Positions 26,087 through 36,741 of a DNA stretch of 64,000 bases are shown piece by piece. Positions within the stretch are counted from its first letter, which is position 1, and each line of letters starts with the position of its first letter. Origin of the DNA: Peptostreptococcaceae bacterium (GTDB lineage Bacteria; Bacillota; Clostridia; Peptostreptococcales; Anaerovoracaceae); assembly GCA_016650175.1 (NCBI GenBank), contig JAENWG010000004.1, positions 1 to 64,000 on the forward strand, read 5' to 3'. Both the position numbers and the translations under genes were made by a program. The notes under the pieces were generated by a model, which was given only the letters and a program-made list of their open reading frames with translations, was not told the origin of the DNA and ran no database searches.

Positions 26087-27391
26087 TTATACTATTTCTA
26101 CTATATGATATTTCTTTTTACCTTTTTGTATTAGGAGTTTTCCATCCTCAAACATGTCTTCAGTTATCATTAGGTGCGTTGATTCAACTTTTTCACCCTT
26201 TATTTTAAGCCCACCTTGTTCGATTGTTCTAAATCCATCTCCGTTACTTGTAACCATCCCCAATTCTTTAATCAGGCCAACAAGTCCTAAGCCTTCACCT
26301 TTGAACTTATTTTTATCCATCTTGGTGGTTGGTATATTTTCCATGCTGTTTCCACTTCCAAAAGCTGCTTTAGCACCTTCTTGTGCTTTTTTAGCTTCTT
26401 CTTCTCCATGAACCAGCTTCGTTACTTCATATGCCAATATCTCTTTGGCTTTATTTATCTCTTCGTCTTTAAAAGACGATAATCTGTTTACTTCGTCCAT
26501 TGGTAAGAATGTCAGCATTCTCAGGCATTTATTTACATCAGCATCGGCAACATTTCTCCAATACTGAAAGAATTCATATGGAGATGTTTTTTCTGGACTA
26601 AGCCATAAAGCTCCTTTTTGAGTTTTACCCATCTTTATACCTTCGCTGGTAGTAAGAAGAGAAAACGTCATTCCATATACTTCTTTGCTTATCATCTTAC
26701 GAGTTAAGTCAATGCCACCTAAGATATTAGACCATTGATCATTTCCCCCGAATTGCATTTTAACATTCATATCTCTCGCCATTACCATAAAATCGAACGA
26801 CTGCATGAGCATATAGTTGAATTCTAGAAACGATAATCCTTTTTCTAATCTTTGTTTAAAGCAATCAGCTCGTAGCATGTTATTAACGCTAAAGTGCCTG
26901 CCTACATCTCTAACAAAATCAACATATTTAGGTTCTAAAAGCCATGATGCATTATTTACCGCTACCGCTTTACCTTTTTCAGGTGTTTTACTTTCCTTTT
27001 TACCATCGAAAGAATATTCATCATCAAAATCAATAAATCTATCAAAGAGCAATTTGAAGCTGTCCGAGTTATACTGAATTGTTTCAGGTGTCATCATCTG
27101 TCTCATGTCAGTTCTTCCGGAAGGATCTCCTACCATGGAAGTTCCTCCTCCAATTAAGACTACAGGTGTATGACCGTACTTTTGCATATACATCATAATT
27201 ATTACCTGCATAAAATGTCCTATATGAAGGCAATCTGCAGTGGGATCAAACCCAATATAAAATTTAATCTTCTCGTCTTTTAATAATTTGCGAATAGCTT
27301 CTTCATCTGTTGTTTGTTCGATGAAGCCCCTTTCCTTAAGAACATCAAATACGTTTTCGTGTGTACTTACGCCATCTGGAATCATGTTCAT
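26087..27391 (-). CDS. tyrS: Tyrosyl-tRNA synthetase
   Basis: YIGFDPTADCLHIGHFM, GGDQWSNILGGIDL, EGIKMGKTQKGALWL, C-terminal S4-like domain. Confidence 0.95.
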   Translation of the reverse strand: MNMIPDGVSTHENVFDVLKERGFIEQTTDEEAIRKLLKDEKIKFYIGFDPTADCLHIGHFMQVIIMMYMQKYGHTPVVLIGGGTSMVGDPSGRTDMRQMMTPETIQYNSDSFKLLFDRFIDFDDEYSFDGKKESKTPEKGKAVAVNNASWLLEPKYVDFVRDVGRHFSVNNMLRADCFKQRLEKGLSFLEFNYMLMQSFDFMVMARDMNVKMQFGGNDQWSNILGGIDLTRKMISKEVYGMTFSLLTTSEGIKMGKTQKGALWLSPEKTSPYEFFQYWRNVADADVNKCLRMLTFLPMDEVNRLSSFKDEEINKAKEILAYEVTKLVHGEEEAKKAQEGAKAAFGSGNSMENIPTTKMDKNKFKGEGLGLVGLIKELGMVTSNGDGFRTIEQGGLKIKGEKVESTHLMITEDMFEDGKLLIQKGKKKYHIVEIV

Positions 27392-27410
27392 ATTCCCAAT
27401 CTCCTTTTAC

Positions 27411-28040
27411 CTATTTAGTACCGTATAATCTGTCTCCTGCATCTCCAAGTCCAGGTAATATATACGCATTTTCATTTAATTTTTCGTCTTTCGCTGCGAT
27501 GAAAATATCTACATCAGGATGGGCTTTTTGCAATGCCTCAATTCCCTCCGGAGCTGCAATAAAGCACATAAAGGTTATATTCTTTCCACCTCTTTGTTTG
27601 ATAAATTCTATAGCAGCTATTGCACTGCCACCTGTAGCTAGCATTGGATCTACTACAAATATCTGTCTCTTTTCTATATCAACTGGTAGTTTGCAATAAT
27701 ATTCCACTGGTTGATGTGTCGTTGGATCTCTATATAGCCCTATATGACCAACTTTTGCATTTGGAACTAAAGCTAACATTCCATCTACAAAACCAAGTCC
27801 CGCTCTTAAAATCGGAATTATTGCTATATCCTCTCCTTTAAGCATTTGCATTTTTGTTTTACACATAGGCGTTTCAATTTCTACAGTCTCTAAAGGTAAA
27901 TTCCGAGTTGCCTCAAAACCCATAAGCATAGCCACTTCTCTAGCTAGCTCTCTAAAGTCCTTAACACTTGTATCCTTTTGTCTCATTAGCGCTGTTTTGT
28001 GTTGAATTAACGGATGATCAAATACATATACTTTTCCCAT
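27411..28040 (-). CDS. upp: Uracil phosphoribosyltransferase
   Basis: [54 protein letters not shown]. Confidence 0.97.
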   Translation of the reverse strand: MGKVYVFDHPLIQHKTALMRQKDTSVKDFRELAREVAMLMGFEATRNLPLETVEIETPMCKTKMQMLKGEDIAIIPILRAGLGFVDGMLALVPNAKVGHIGLYRDPTTHQPVEYYCKLPVDIEKRQIFVVDPMLATGGSAIAAIEFIKQRGGKNITFMCFIAAPEGIEALQKAHPDVDIFIAAKDEKLNENAYILPGLGDAGDRLYGTK

Positions 28041-28056
28041 CTTTTCCTCCTCGTTA

Positions 28057-28485
28057 TTACATACAATCTAATAATTTAACTCTTCTTTCATGTCTTCCAC
28101 CTTCAAATTCAGTGTTAAGCCATTTATCAACTATTTTAAAAGCCAGATCTTTTTCTGTAAGTCTGCCACCAAGTGCAAGCATGTTAGCATTATTATGCTT
28201 AGCTGCAAGTTCTGCCATCTCAACTGATGTACATAGCGCACATCTAATACCTTTTACTTTATTTGCTGCAATGGAAATTCCTATCCCCGAACCACAAATA
28301 ACGATACCTTTTTCTGCCTTTTTCGCTGCAACTTCTTCAGCACATTTTTTTCCGTAAACAGGATAATCTACCGATTCCTCAGTATACGCACCTAAATCTA
28401 CTACTTCGTATCCTTCTTTTTCTAGTTTATTTTTGATTTCTACCTTCAGTTCAAAACCACCGTGATCACTAGCTAATGCTATCAT
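28057..28485 (-). CDS. rpiB: Ribose 5-phosphate isomerase B
   Basis: [39 protein letters not shown]. Start at 28485; overlaps upstream gene end. Confidence 0.95.
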   Translation of the reverse strand: MIALASDHGGFELKVEIKNKLEKEGYEVVDLGAYTEESVDYPVYGKKCAEEVAAKKAEKGIVICGSGIGISIAANKVKGIRCALCTSVEMAELAAKHNNANMLALGGRLTEKDLAFKIVDKWLNTEFEGGRHERRVKLLDCM

Positions 28486-29488
28486 CCTTCTCCTCCTCAA
28501 CATATATAATATCGTAACCGGCAGATTTCATCATTCTGTTCATTACAGAAAATCCTAATCCTTCTGGTTTTAATGATGCGGCTATTATTAAGTCCACACC
28601 GTCTCTATCAAGTCTTCTAAGATCTGCAAAAAATGTCTTTGCGGCTTTTTCACTGTCTTCACCATAATAAAGGACTTCCACTTTATTTCCTTCATTTTCA
28701 GCTTTTTCTTTTAATTCTTCTATGGCTTTACTAATCCCCTTAATGTTGCCTGTTATTATTTTAAATTCGGCTTTTGGCGCATAGTGTTTATATTTCATGC
28801 CCGGAGATTTAGGTTTAAACTCCTCATTTGAAGGCTTCATAAATAAAGAACCGTCAAATTCTGTTTTAACTTCGATGACTTTATCTATATCTTCTTTAGT
28901 AATGTATCCCGGTCTTAATATTACAGGAATATCAGATGTTAAATCCAGCACTGTAGATTCAATTCCTACTAAGCACGGCTCACCCATAATGACTGCGTCT
29001 ATTCTTCCGTCCATATCTTCTAACACATCCATTGCCGTAGTAGGGCTAGGTTTCCCTGATAAATTAGCACTTGGTGCTGCTATTGGGGTTTTAGACTTCT
29101 TAATAAGCTCTCTTGCTATTTCATCACTAGGCATTCTTACAGCTACAGTATTTAGTCCTCCAGTTGTTATGCTTGGCACATTCTCTTTTTTCTTAAGAAC
29201 AAAAGTTATAGGTCCAGGCCAAAAGGCTTCCATAAGTGTCTTTGCAGTTGAAGATACTTCCTCCGCTAATAGCTCAAGTTCCTTAATATCAGAAATATGT
29301 ACTATCATCGGATTATCGCTCGGTCTTCCCTTAGCCGCATATATCTTGCCAGTCGCCGTTTCATTTAAAGCATCAGCTCCCAGCCCATATACTGTTTCGG
29401 TCGGAAACGCTACAAGGCCTCCACTTCTAATGATTTGAGCCGCAATCTCTATATTCTCTTTTGTAGTATCTAATTTTTTAGTTATCAT
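28469..29488 (-). CDS. L-threonylcarbamoyladenylate synthase (Sua5/YwlC type)
   Basis: GGLVAFPTETVYGLGADA, AAKGRPSDNPMIVHI, SPGMKYKHYAPKAEF. Confidence 0.95.
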   Translation of the reverse strand: MITKKLDTTKENIEIAAQIIRSGGLVAFPTETVYGLGADALNETATGKIYAAKGRPSDNPMIVHISDIKELELLAEEVSSTAKTLMEAFWPGPITFVLKKKENVPSITTGGLNTVAVRMPSDEIARELIKKSKTPIAAPSANLSGKPSPTTAMDVLEDMDGRIDAVIMGEPCLVGIESTVLDLTSDIPVILRPGYITKEDIDKVIEVKTEFDGSLFMKPSNEEFKPKSPGMKYKHYAPKAEFKIITGNIKGISKAIEELKEKAENEGNKVEVLYYGEDSEKAAKTFFADLRRLDRDGVDLIIAASLKPEGLGFSVMNRMMKSAGYDIIYVEEEKDDSIS

Positions 29489-29492
29489 TTCA

Positions 29493-30557
29493 TTAATATT
29501 TCTTCATTTTTTCAGCTTGATCATGAGTTATTAGACCATCTATTATATCTTCAATATCTCCGTCTAAGAAGCTATCTAATTTATAAATTGTCATACCTAT
29601 TCTATGATCGGAAACTCTTCCTTGAGGAAAATTATAGGTCCTAATTCTTCCAGATCTATCACCTGTTCCAACCTGACTTTTCCTTTGTTCAGATATTTCA
29701 TCATGTTGTTTTTTTTGCATTAAATCATACAATCTCGATTTTAAAACTTTAAACGCTTTATCTTTATTTTTTGTCTGTGATTTTTCATCTTGACATGTGA
29801 CTACGAGTCCTGTAGGAACGTGAGTTAACCTAACAGCTGAATCCGTTGTATTTACACTCTGACCACCATTTCCTGATGCTCTGTATACATCTACTCTTAC
29901 TTCATTTGGATCTAAGTTTACTTCTACGTCGTCTACTTCTGGCAATACAGCTATAGTTGCGGCTGATGTATGAACTCTTCCACTTGATTCTGTTTCCGGA
30001 ACTCTTTGTACTCTATGAGTACCGCTTTCGAATTTAAGCCTTGAATATGCACCTTTACCTTTAATCAATACTACTGCTTCTTTGATACCACCAATTTCGG
30101 TTTCGTTCGTATCTAAAATTTCAGCTTTCCATCTTTTTCTTTCTGCATATCTCAAATACATTCTTAGAAGGTCTTGACCAAATAGCGCCGCTTCATCCCC
30201 GCCGGTACCTGCTCTTACTTCTAGAATTACGTTCTTATCATCATTAGGATCCGTTGGAACTAAAAGAATTTTCAAAGCTTCTTCATGCTCTGCTATCAAT
30301 CCTTCTAATCTTGAGATTTCTTCCTTATAAAAGTCTTTCATCTCTTCATCTGTCTCTGTATCAACAAGTTCTTTTGCTTCTAAAATATCACTTTTAGCAA
30401 CTTTGTATTCCTTGTATTTACTAACGATAGGTTCCATTTCGCCCATCTCTTTTATATATTTTTGCCACACTGGTTGATTGCTGATAATATCGGGGTCAGA
30501 AACCTTTCCCGATAGTTCTACATATTTATCCAACGTAAAATCTAATTTATCAAACAT
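29493..30557 (-). CDS. prfA: Peptide chain release factor 1
   Basis: [42 protein letters not shown] (GGQ), [17 protein letters not shown]. Confidence 0.97.
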   Translation of the reverse strand: MFDKLDFTLDKYVELSGKVSDPDIISNQPVWQKYIKEMGEMEPIVSKYKEYKVAKSDILEAKELVDTETDEEMKDFYKEEISRLEGLIAEHEEALKILLVPTDPNDDKNVILEVRAGTGGDEAALFGQDLLRMYLRYAERKRWKAEILDTNETEIGGIKEAVVLIKGKGAYSRLKFESGTHRVQRVPETESSGRVHTSAATIAVLPEVDDVEVNLDPNEVRVDVYRASGNGGQSVNTTDSAVRLTHVPTGLVVTCQDEKSQTKNKDKAFKVLKSRLYDLMQKKQHDEISEQRKSQVGTGDRSGRIRTYNFPQGRVSDHRIGMTIYKLDSFLDGDIEDIIDGLITHDQAEKMKKY

Positions 30558-30629
30558 AATTATTTTCCTCTCATTTTACTAACTTAATATTATATCATAA
30601 AACAATATTGAAATTGTGTTAACGTCGTA

Positions 30630-30660
30630 AAAAAACCGGAATTACAAATTCCGGTTTGTT
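30630..30660 (-). terminator. Intrinsic terminator after rpmE
   Basis: Minus strand AAACCGGAATT-TGT-AATTCCGGTTTTTTT. Confidence 0.75.
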
Positions 30661-30671
30661 TCTTCTGATTA

Positions 30672-30872
30672 TTAATCGATGTTGTACTTGTTTTTGAATT
30701 TATCAACACGGCCACCGCGGTTGATGAATTTTTGCTGTCCGGTAAAGAACGGATGACATTCCGAACAAATGTCCACTCTCATTTCTTCTTTTGTTGACTT
30801 AGTCGTAAAAGAATTACCGCATGCGCAAGTTACTTTACATTCCTTATAATCAGGATGGATTCCTTCCTTCAT
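30672..30872 (-). CDS. rpmE: 50S ribosomal protein L31 (Cys-containing, zinc-type)
   Basis: [50 protein letters not shown]. Confidence 0.96.
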   Translation of the reverse strand: MKEGIHPDYKECKVTCACGNSFTTKSTKEEMRVDICSECHPFFTGQQKFINRGGRVDKFKNKYNID

Positions 30873-30931
30873 GCTTCACCTCTTTCTCGTGCCTTGGCAC
30901 ATAATTTGCTTTACTTCTGTATAGCCTACAT

Positions 30932-30960
30932 ATCTTACCATATAAGACCTTAATTTACAA
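30932..30960 (-). promoter_or_regulatory. Sigma-A-type promoter for rpmE
   Basis: Minus strand TTGTAA-N17-TAAGAT. Confidence 0.55.
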
Positions 30961-31065
30961 GGGTTATTTGTCATTTTTATAATGTTGTCGATCAACTAAT
31001 TTCGAGCTTGTTTATGTACGGCCACAACGTTGCGTTCTTTTATTTGTTTAATTTCACAAAATTCC

Positions 31066-31094
31066 TTGACTCATTGTACTTTTTCTGATACAAT
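31066..31094 (+). promoter_or_regulatory. Sigma-A-type promoter of ketoacid:ferredoxin oxidoreductase operon
   Basis: TTGACT-N17-TACAAT. Confidence 0.7.
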
Positions 31095-31112
31095 CTTGTT
31101 TGTATACCAATA

Positions 31113-31208
31113 CAAAGTTTATACTTTGCCTTGATATATTCGTTATCGTTAGTTGTATTAAGTTTTAGGCTTTCGTCTAAACAAAGATGAAAGTTTTTTT
31201 AATACAAC
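31113..31208 (+). promoter_or_regulatory. Structured 5' leader with terminator-like hairpin (putative attenuator)
   Basis: CAAAGT-N4-ACTTTG; CTTTCGTC-N8-GATGAAAG-T7; enclosing GTTGTATTAA...TTAATACAAC. Confidence 0.5.
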
Positions 31209-31234
31209 GAGAGCTTAAATTAAAGGAGAATATA

Positions 31235-31819
31235 ATGGAGAATATTAATTTAACAGAAATCAGATGGCATGGTAGAGGCGGACAAGGCGCAAAAACCGCT
31301 TGTATGTTACTCGCCGATGCCGCTTTCAATTCAGGTAAACACGTTCAGGGATTTCCTGAATACGGTCCAGAGAGAATGGGCGCACCTATAACTGCATATA
31401 ATAGAATTTCAGACGCTCATTGTGACGTGCATTCGAACATCTATTATCCCAATTACGTAGTTGTAGTAGATGAAACATTGTTAAATTCTGTAGATGTAAC
31501 TAGTGGCCTTCATGAAGCAGGTGCTTTAATAGTAAATAGCAAAAAGACACCAGAAGAAATAAGACAAAAGGTAAATGGTTATCCCGGTAAAATATGCGTA
31601 GTCGATGCTACCGCTATTTCACTTGAGACAATTGGAAAAAACTTCCCCAATACCCCGATGCTAGCTGCAACAGTTAAAATAACTAATTTGATTGAAACTA
31701 ATAAATTTTTACAGGATATGGAAGAATCTCTTAAACATAAGTTTAGTAAAAAACCACATTTGATTGCAGGTAATATAGCTGCTTTTAAAAAATCTATGGA
31801 GGAGGTTTTGGTGGGATGA
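31235..31819 (+). CDS. 2-ketoacid (pyruvate-type):ferredoxin oxidoreductase gamma subunit
   Basis: IRWHGRGGQGAKTACMLLADAAF, YGPERMGAPITAYNRIS. AAAGGAG RBS before ATG 31235. Confidence 0.92.
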   Translation: MENINLTEIRWHGRGGQGAKTACMLLADAAFNSGKHVQGFPEYGPERMGAPITAYNRISDAHCDVHSNIYYPNYVVVVDETLLNSVDVTSGLHEAGALIVNSKKTPEEIRQKVNGYPGKICVVDATAISLETIGKNFPNTPMLAATVKITNLIETNKFLQDMEESLKHKFSKKPHLIAGNIAAFKKSMEEVLVG

Positions 31820-32121
31820 GTTTAAAGAAAGCTAGTTTAATAAACACAAATTCAACATGGCAAGAAGTAACGTTGGCCGGCGAAATCTACGAGCCATCTA
31901 CTTCCTTACTTTTTAATACGGGGGAATGGCGAGTTAATAAACCTGTTATCGACTGGGACAAATGTACCCACTGTCTTTTATGTGCACCGTATTGCCCTGA
32001 TTCAAGCATTCCTGTAAAAAGTGGACTACGCTTGGAATATGACTATATGCATTGCAAAGGTTGCGGAATATGCGCAAACGTTTGCCCCGTTAACGCTATA
32101 ACTATGATTAAGGAGGGTTAA
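31816..32121 (+). CDS. 2-ketoacid:ferredoxin oxidoreductase delta subunit (2x[4Fe-4S] ferredoxin)
   Basis: WDKCTHCLLCAPYCPD and MHCKGCGICANVCPV clusters. Confidence 0.93.
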   Translation: MSLKKASLINTNSTWQEVTLAGEIYEPSTSLLFNTGEWRVNKPVIDWDKCTHCLLCAPYCPDSSIPVKSGLRLEYDYMHCKGCGICANVCPVNAITMIKEG

Positions 32122-32123
32122 CG

Positions 32124-33311
32124 ATGGCTAGAAAAGATAAGATGTCAGGAAACGAAGCCGTAGCAACCGCTATGAGACAGATTGAGCCAGATGTTATGGC
32201 AGCTTTCCCTATAACACCCTCAACCGAAATACCACAGTATTATTCAAAATTTATTGCAGATGGTAAAGTTGATACGGAATTTATAGCAGTTGAATCGGAA
32301 CATAGCGCTATGTCGGCATGTATGGGTGCTTCTGCGGCAGGTGCAAGAGCAGTAACTGCAACATCATCAGCTGGTCTCGCTTACATGTGGGAAGTACTAT
32401 ACATAGTAGCGTCTTCAAGTCTTCCTGTAGTTATGGCTGTGGTAAACAGAGCATTGTCAGCTCCAATAAATATTAACAACGATCATTCCGATTCAATGGG
32501 TGCAAGAGATACTGGGTGGATTCAACTATATGCAGAATCCAATCAGGAAGTTTATGATAACTATATACAGGCTTTTTCTATAGCTGAAGCTTGCAGATTG
32601 CCAGTCATGGTCTGCCAAGACGGATTCATCACAAGTCACGGTGTTTCTAATATTGAGCTTTTAGAAGATAGCGAGGTTAAGGATTTTGTCGGCGAATATA
32701 TGCCAGCGGATTACCTTTTAAAAAGTGAAAACCCTTTAGCAATCGGACCTTTTGGTGTATCCTCATATTATATGGAAATCAAAAGAAAGCAAGCGGAGTC
32801 CATGAAAGCTTCAATGCCAATAATTACAGAAGTTGCTGACAAATATGCCAAGCTATCTGGAAGGCAATATTCATTTTTCGAGGAATATATGATGGATGAT
32901 GCAGACATTGCACTATTAATAATCGGTTCAAGCGCAGGAACAGCAAAGGCTACTGTCAATCTGCTTAGAAGTGAAGGTAAAAAAGTGGGCCTAATTAAGC
33001 TTAGAGTTTTCAGACCCTTTCCTAGAGAATCGCTGGCTAAAGCTATGTGCAAGGTAAAGGCTGTTGCTATAATGGATAAGGCCGAAAGCTTTTCTAATAG
33101 CGGTGGACCTCTATTTAGTGAGGCACGAAGCTCATTATATGATCTCCCCAATAAACCTTATGCTATTAACTACATTTATGGCTTAGGCGGAAGAGATATT
33201 ACAGTAGAACACTTTTGCGAAATTTATAACGACTTATTTGCTATTATAGATAGCAATGATCCCGGTGATGTATATAGATACATAGGTGTTAGAGATTCGA
33301 GGTTTAAATAA
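32124..33311 (+). CDS. 2-ketoacid:ferredoxin oxidoreductase alpha subunit
   Basis: MSGNEAVATAMRQIEPDVMAAFPITPSTEIPQ, ATSSAGLAYMWEVLY. Confidence 0.93.
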   Translation: MARKDKMSGNEAVATAMRQIEPDVMAAFPITPSTEIPQYYSKFIADGKVDTEFIAVESEHSAMSACMGASAAGARAVTATSSAGLAYMWEVLYIVASSSLPVVMAVVNRALSAPININNDHSDSMGARDTGWIQLYAESNQEVYDNYIQAFSIAEACRLPVMVCQDGFITSHGVSNIELLEDSEVKDFVGEYMPADYLLKSENPLAIGPFGVSSYYMEIKRKQAESMKASMPIITEVADKYAKLSGRQYSFFEEYMMDDADIALLIIGSSAGTAKATVNLLRSEGKKVGLIKLRVFRPFPRESLAKAMCKVKAVAIMDKAESFSNSGGPLFSEARSSLYDLPNKPYAINYIYGLGGRDITVEHFCEIYNDLFAIIDSNDPGDVYRYIGVRDSRFK

Positions 33312-34246
33312 TGGTATATAAATTAAAAAATGAATTAGAAAAAAAAGAAAGATTTTCAGGCGGTCATAGATTATGTTCAGGCTGTGGGGCAGGTATTGCT
33401 GTAAGAGGTGTACTTAGGGCGCTTGAAGAAAAAGATAAAGCAGTTATAACTAATGCAACAAGCTGTCTTGAGGTTTCATCTTTTCTTTATCCTTATACAG
33501 CTTATGCCGATAGCTATATCCATAGTGCTTTTGCTAACGCTGCAGCTACTTGCTCAGGTACTTCAGCCGCATATGCCTCACTTAAACGAAAAGGTAAAGT
33601 CAAAGATAACTTTAAATTTATAGCTTTTGGAGGCGATGGCGGTACCTATGATATTGGTCTTCAATCATTATCTGGTGCTATGGAAAGAAACAGTGATATG
33701 GTTTACGTTTGCTATGACAATGAAGCTTATATGAACACTGGTATACAACGTTCGTCAGCTACACCTAGATTTGCAGATGCAACTACTTCCCCTACTGGCG
33801 CAGTTTCGTATGGTAAAGTTCAAAACAAAAAGAATTTGACCGAAATCATCGCTGCTCATAATGTCCCTTATGTAGCTCAAACTACATTTACAGGTAATAT
33901 GAAAGATTTTCACGAAAAATCTAAAATAGCTCTTTATACTGAGGGCGCTTGTTTCCTAAATGTATTATCGCCTTGTCCTAGAGGTTGGGGTTATGAAGCT
34001 TCTTTATTGCCAGAACTTTGCAGGCTCGCTGTTGAAACTTGCGTTTGGCCACTTTATGAAATTTTAAATGGTGAATGGAAAGTAAATTACATTCCAAAGA
34101 AAAAATTACCTATTGAAGAATTTTTAAGCATGCAAACTAGATTTGCACATATGTTTAAACCCGGTAATGAATGGATGATAGAATCTGCTCAAACGTACGT
34201 AGATGAACAATGGGATAAATTACTCAAAAGAGCTAAAGTTAACTAA
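33311..34246 (+). CDS. 2-ketoacid:ferredoxin oxidoreductase beta subunit (TPP-binding)
   Basis: HRLCSGCGAGIAVRGVLRAL, GGDGGTYDIGLQSLSGAMERNSDMVYVCYDNEAYMNTGIQRSSATP. Confidence 0.94.
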   Translation: MVYKLKNELEKKERFSGGHRLCSGCGAGIAVRGVLRALEEKDKAVITNATSCLEVSSFLYPYTAYADSYIHSAFANAAATCSGTSAAYASLKRKGKVKDNFKFIAFGGDGGTYDIGLQSLSGAMERNSDMVYVCYDNEAYMNTGIQRSSATPRFADATTSPTGAVSYGKVQNKKNLTEIIAAHNVPYVAQTTFTGNMKDFHEKSKIALYTEGACFLNVLSPCPRGWGYEASLLPELCRLAVETCVWPLYEILNGEWKVNYIPKKKLPIEEFLSMQTRFAHMFKPGNEWMIESAQTYVDEQWDKLLKRAKVN

Positions 34247-34260
34247 ACTTAGCTCTTACA

Positions 34261-34302
34261 AAAACAAAGCCAGCAATTAACTATAACTGCTGGTTTTGTT
34301 TT
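34261..34302 (+). terminator. Intrinsic terminator
   Basis: AAACAAAGCCAGCA-loop-TGCTGGTTTTGTTTT. Confidence 0.7.
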
Positions 34303-34325
34303 AAAATGAATTACAGATTTTTATT

Positions 34326-35684
34326 TTAACTCTTTACTGCTAATCTTACTTCTAAATCTTCTTCCGCTTTTTTTATTAATACATCCTCATCATTTTCTAG
34401 TTTATTTTCTATGACCAGCTCCAATAACCGCTCTAATTCTTCGCCTAATGCTGGTCCTTTTTCGTAGCCTATCTCAAAAAGAATATTTCCATTTATATTT
34501 AGATCCTTTAAAGAAAAGCACGAATTCTCTTCTATGACTTTATCTACCTTTTTTTCAAAATTTTCAATATTAGCTAATCTTTCATCAACAATTTCGGGGT
34601 TTTGAGATTTTACATCAGCTTTTTCAAGCTCAATCAACATTCTAAGTCTCTTTTCACCAAAGTGATTAAGCTTATGCTTCGCATATTTTTCGGTCGGTGA
34701 AAAAACCGTTCCGTGTGCTTTAATAACAAAACTTATGTCTGCCAAACTTTCATTATCATATTTTAGTCTCTTCAATATTTCTTCTGCAACTTCTGACCCT
34801 TTTGTTTCATGATGATAAAAGTGTCCCCATCCTTTATCCATAACAAAACATTGCGGTTTTGCCAAATCATGTAAGAACGCTGCCATTCTATATTTTTTGT
34901 TGTTATCAATAAGTGAAACTGCATTTATTATATGTTCATATACATCATATATATGATAAGGATTGCACTGATCAAAGTCGAAGCTTTCTCTTATTTCTGG
35001 TATGAAAACAGCTATAACTTCTTTATAAGCCATTAATACTCTTCTGGCATCCTTACCTATTAATATTTTCTCGAACTCGTTACGAACACGCTCTATTGAA
35101 ATTTTCAACAATAAATCTTTCAATTTGATAATTGCTTTTTCTGTTTCTTTATTAGCATGAAAGCCAAGTTCCGATTGGAATCTTATGGCCCTAAGTATTC
35201 TTAGTGCATCCTCATTGAACCTGTCTTCAGGTTCTCCAACACAACGAATAATCTTATTCTTTATATCTTTTTGTCCGCCATTTTCATCAATAATATTACC
35301 GTAAGCATCCATTGCAATAGCGTTAACAGTAAAATCGCGTCTTTTAAGATCTTCTGCTAACGAAACAGTGAATTTTACAGAATCCGGCCTTCTCTTGTCA
35401 GTGTACTTACCATCTATTCTAAAGGTGGTCACCTCATAAGATTCTCCTTTGTCCAAGACCGTAATCGTGCCATGCTTAATTCCAGTTTCCACAATTTTAT
35501 ATTCACTTAGAATTAGATTTAATTCTTTTGGAGTTGCCGATGTCGTTATATCCCAATCTTTAGGATTTCTCCCCATTAAAATATCCCTAACGCATCCTCC
35601 TACAAGATACGCTTCGTAACCTTTGCTATTTATTATTTTAAGAATCCTTATAGCCCCTACAGGTGCTTTATTTATCTTTTCCAT
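34326..35684 (-). CDS. cca: CCA tRNA nucleotidyltransferase with HD domain
   Basis: AYLVGGCVRDILMGRNPKDWDITTSATP, RRDFTVNAIAMD, AAFLHDLAKP. Confidence 0.93.
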   Translation of the reverse strand: MEKINKAPVGAIRILKIINSKGYEAYLVGGCVRDILMGRNPKDWDITTSATPKELNLILSEYKIVETGIKHGTITVLDKGESYEVTTFRIDGKYTDKRRPDSVKFTVSLAEDLKRRDFTVNAIAMDAYGNIIDENGGQKDIKNKIIRCVGEPEDRFNEDALRILRAIRFQSELGFHANKETEKAIIKLKDLLLKISIERVRNEFEKILIGKDARRVLMAYKEVIAVFIPEIRESFDFDQCNPYHIYDVYEHIINAVSLIDNNKKYRMAAFLHDLAKPQCFVMDKGWGHFYHHETKGSEVAEEILKRLKYDNESLADISFVIKAHGTVFSPTEKYAKHKLNHFGEKRLRMLIELEKADVKSQNPEIVDERLANIENFEKKVDKVIEENSCFSLKDLNINGNILFEIGYEKGPALGEELERLLELVIENKLENDEDVLIKKAEEDLEVRLAVKS

Positions 35685-36738
35685 TTTCCATCGCCAATTC
35701 AATCAATCTGTCTACAAGCTCTGGACCTTTAATTCCTTCATTTTCCCAAAGCTTAGGATACATACTGATGTCAGTAAATCCTGGTATTGTATTTATTTCG
35801 TTAAATATAATTTCATTATCCTTATTTAAAAAGAAGTCAACTCTAGCCATTCCCGCGCAGTCAAGAGCTTTGTATAACTTTATAGCCGCCTCTTTAAATT
35901 CTTCAATTTTTTCTTTAGTCAAGCCGCCAGCTAAAAGCGTCTTAGAATTCGGATTGTTGTATTTAGAATCATAATCATAAAATTCTCCGGCCGTAATTAT
36001 CTCTCCAGGTACCGTAGCAACTGGATTTAAATTTCCTAAAACAGCTACTTCTATTTCCCTGCCTTCTATCATTTCTTCTACTAAAGCTTTCTTATCGTAA
36101 TTAAACGATACTTCTAGAGATGTTATCAAACCCTTCAATTCACTAGCTTTAGTTACTCCTACCGACGAGCCAGTTGAGCAAGATTTTACAAATAGCGGAA
36201 ATTTTCCTTCATGCTTTTCCATTATATAGTTCGCCATTTTTTCCTTGTCATTTTCAAAGTCATGCTTATATACTACTACGTGTTTAGCCATCATAATTCC
36301 TGTAGGCAACGCCATCTGTTTTGTAAATGATTTGTCCATGCAACAAGCAGATGATAAAACACCCGGCCCTACATATGGAATCCCAGCAAGTTCTAAAAGC
36401 CCTTGAATATCTCCATCTTCTCCGTGTTCTCCGTGAAGAACTGGAAATACGCAATCTATTCTTTCTGTAATCAATTCATTTTTTTCGTAAAACGCAATTT
36501 CTTTTTTATCGGGATTAGGATTTATAAAAACTTCTTTATTGTCAGCTAATTCTCCCCATGTCATGTTTTTTATATCGTTTAAACTAGCTTCTGTCTTAAG
36601 CCATTTCCCTGTTTTTGTAATACCTATTTTAATTATTTCGTATTTTTTTTCATCTATCCATCCTAAAATCGTAACCGCTGATTTACAAGCAACTTCATGT
36701 TCTGCTGATTTACCTCCAAATATTACCGCAATTTTCAT
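35668..36738 (-). CDS. ddl: D-alanine--D-alanine ligase
   Basis: MKIAVIFGGKSAEHEVACKSA, VLHGEHGEDGDIQGLLELAGIPYVG, FNEINTIPGFTDISMYPKLWE. Confidence 0.96.
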   Translation of the reverse strand: MKIAVIFGGKSAEHEVACKSAVTILGWIDEKKYEIIKIGITKTGKWLKTEASLNDIKNMTWGELADNKEVFINPNPDKKEIAFYEKNELITERIDCVFPVLHGEHGEDGDIQGLLELAGIPYVGPGVLSSACCMDKSFTKQMALPTGIMMAKHVVVYKHDFENDKEKMANYIMEKHEGKFPLFVKSCSTGSSVGVTKASELKGLITSLEVSFNYDKKALVEEMIEGREIEVAVLGNLNPVATVPGEIITAGEFYDYDSKYNNPNSKTLLAGGLTKEKIEEFKEAAIKLYKALDCAGMARVDFFLNKDNEIIFNEINTIPGFTDISMYPKLWENEGIKGPELVDRLIELAMENGKDK

Positions 36739-36741
36739 TGT

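Noticed and set aside
27392-27410. Possible T-box leader for tyrS
   Set aside because: Only 19 nt separate upp and tyrS; no leader can fit
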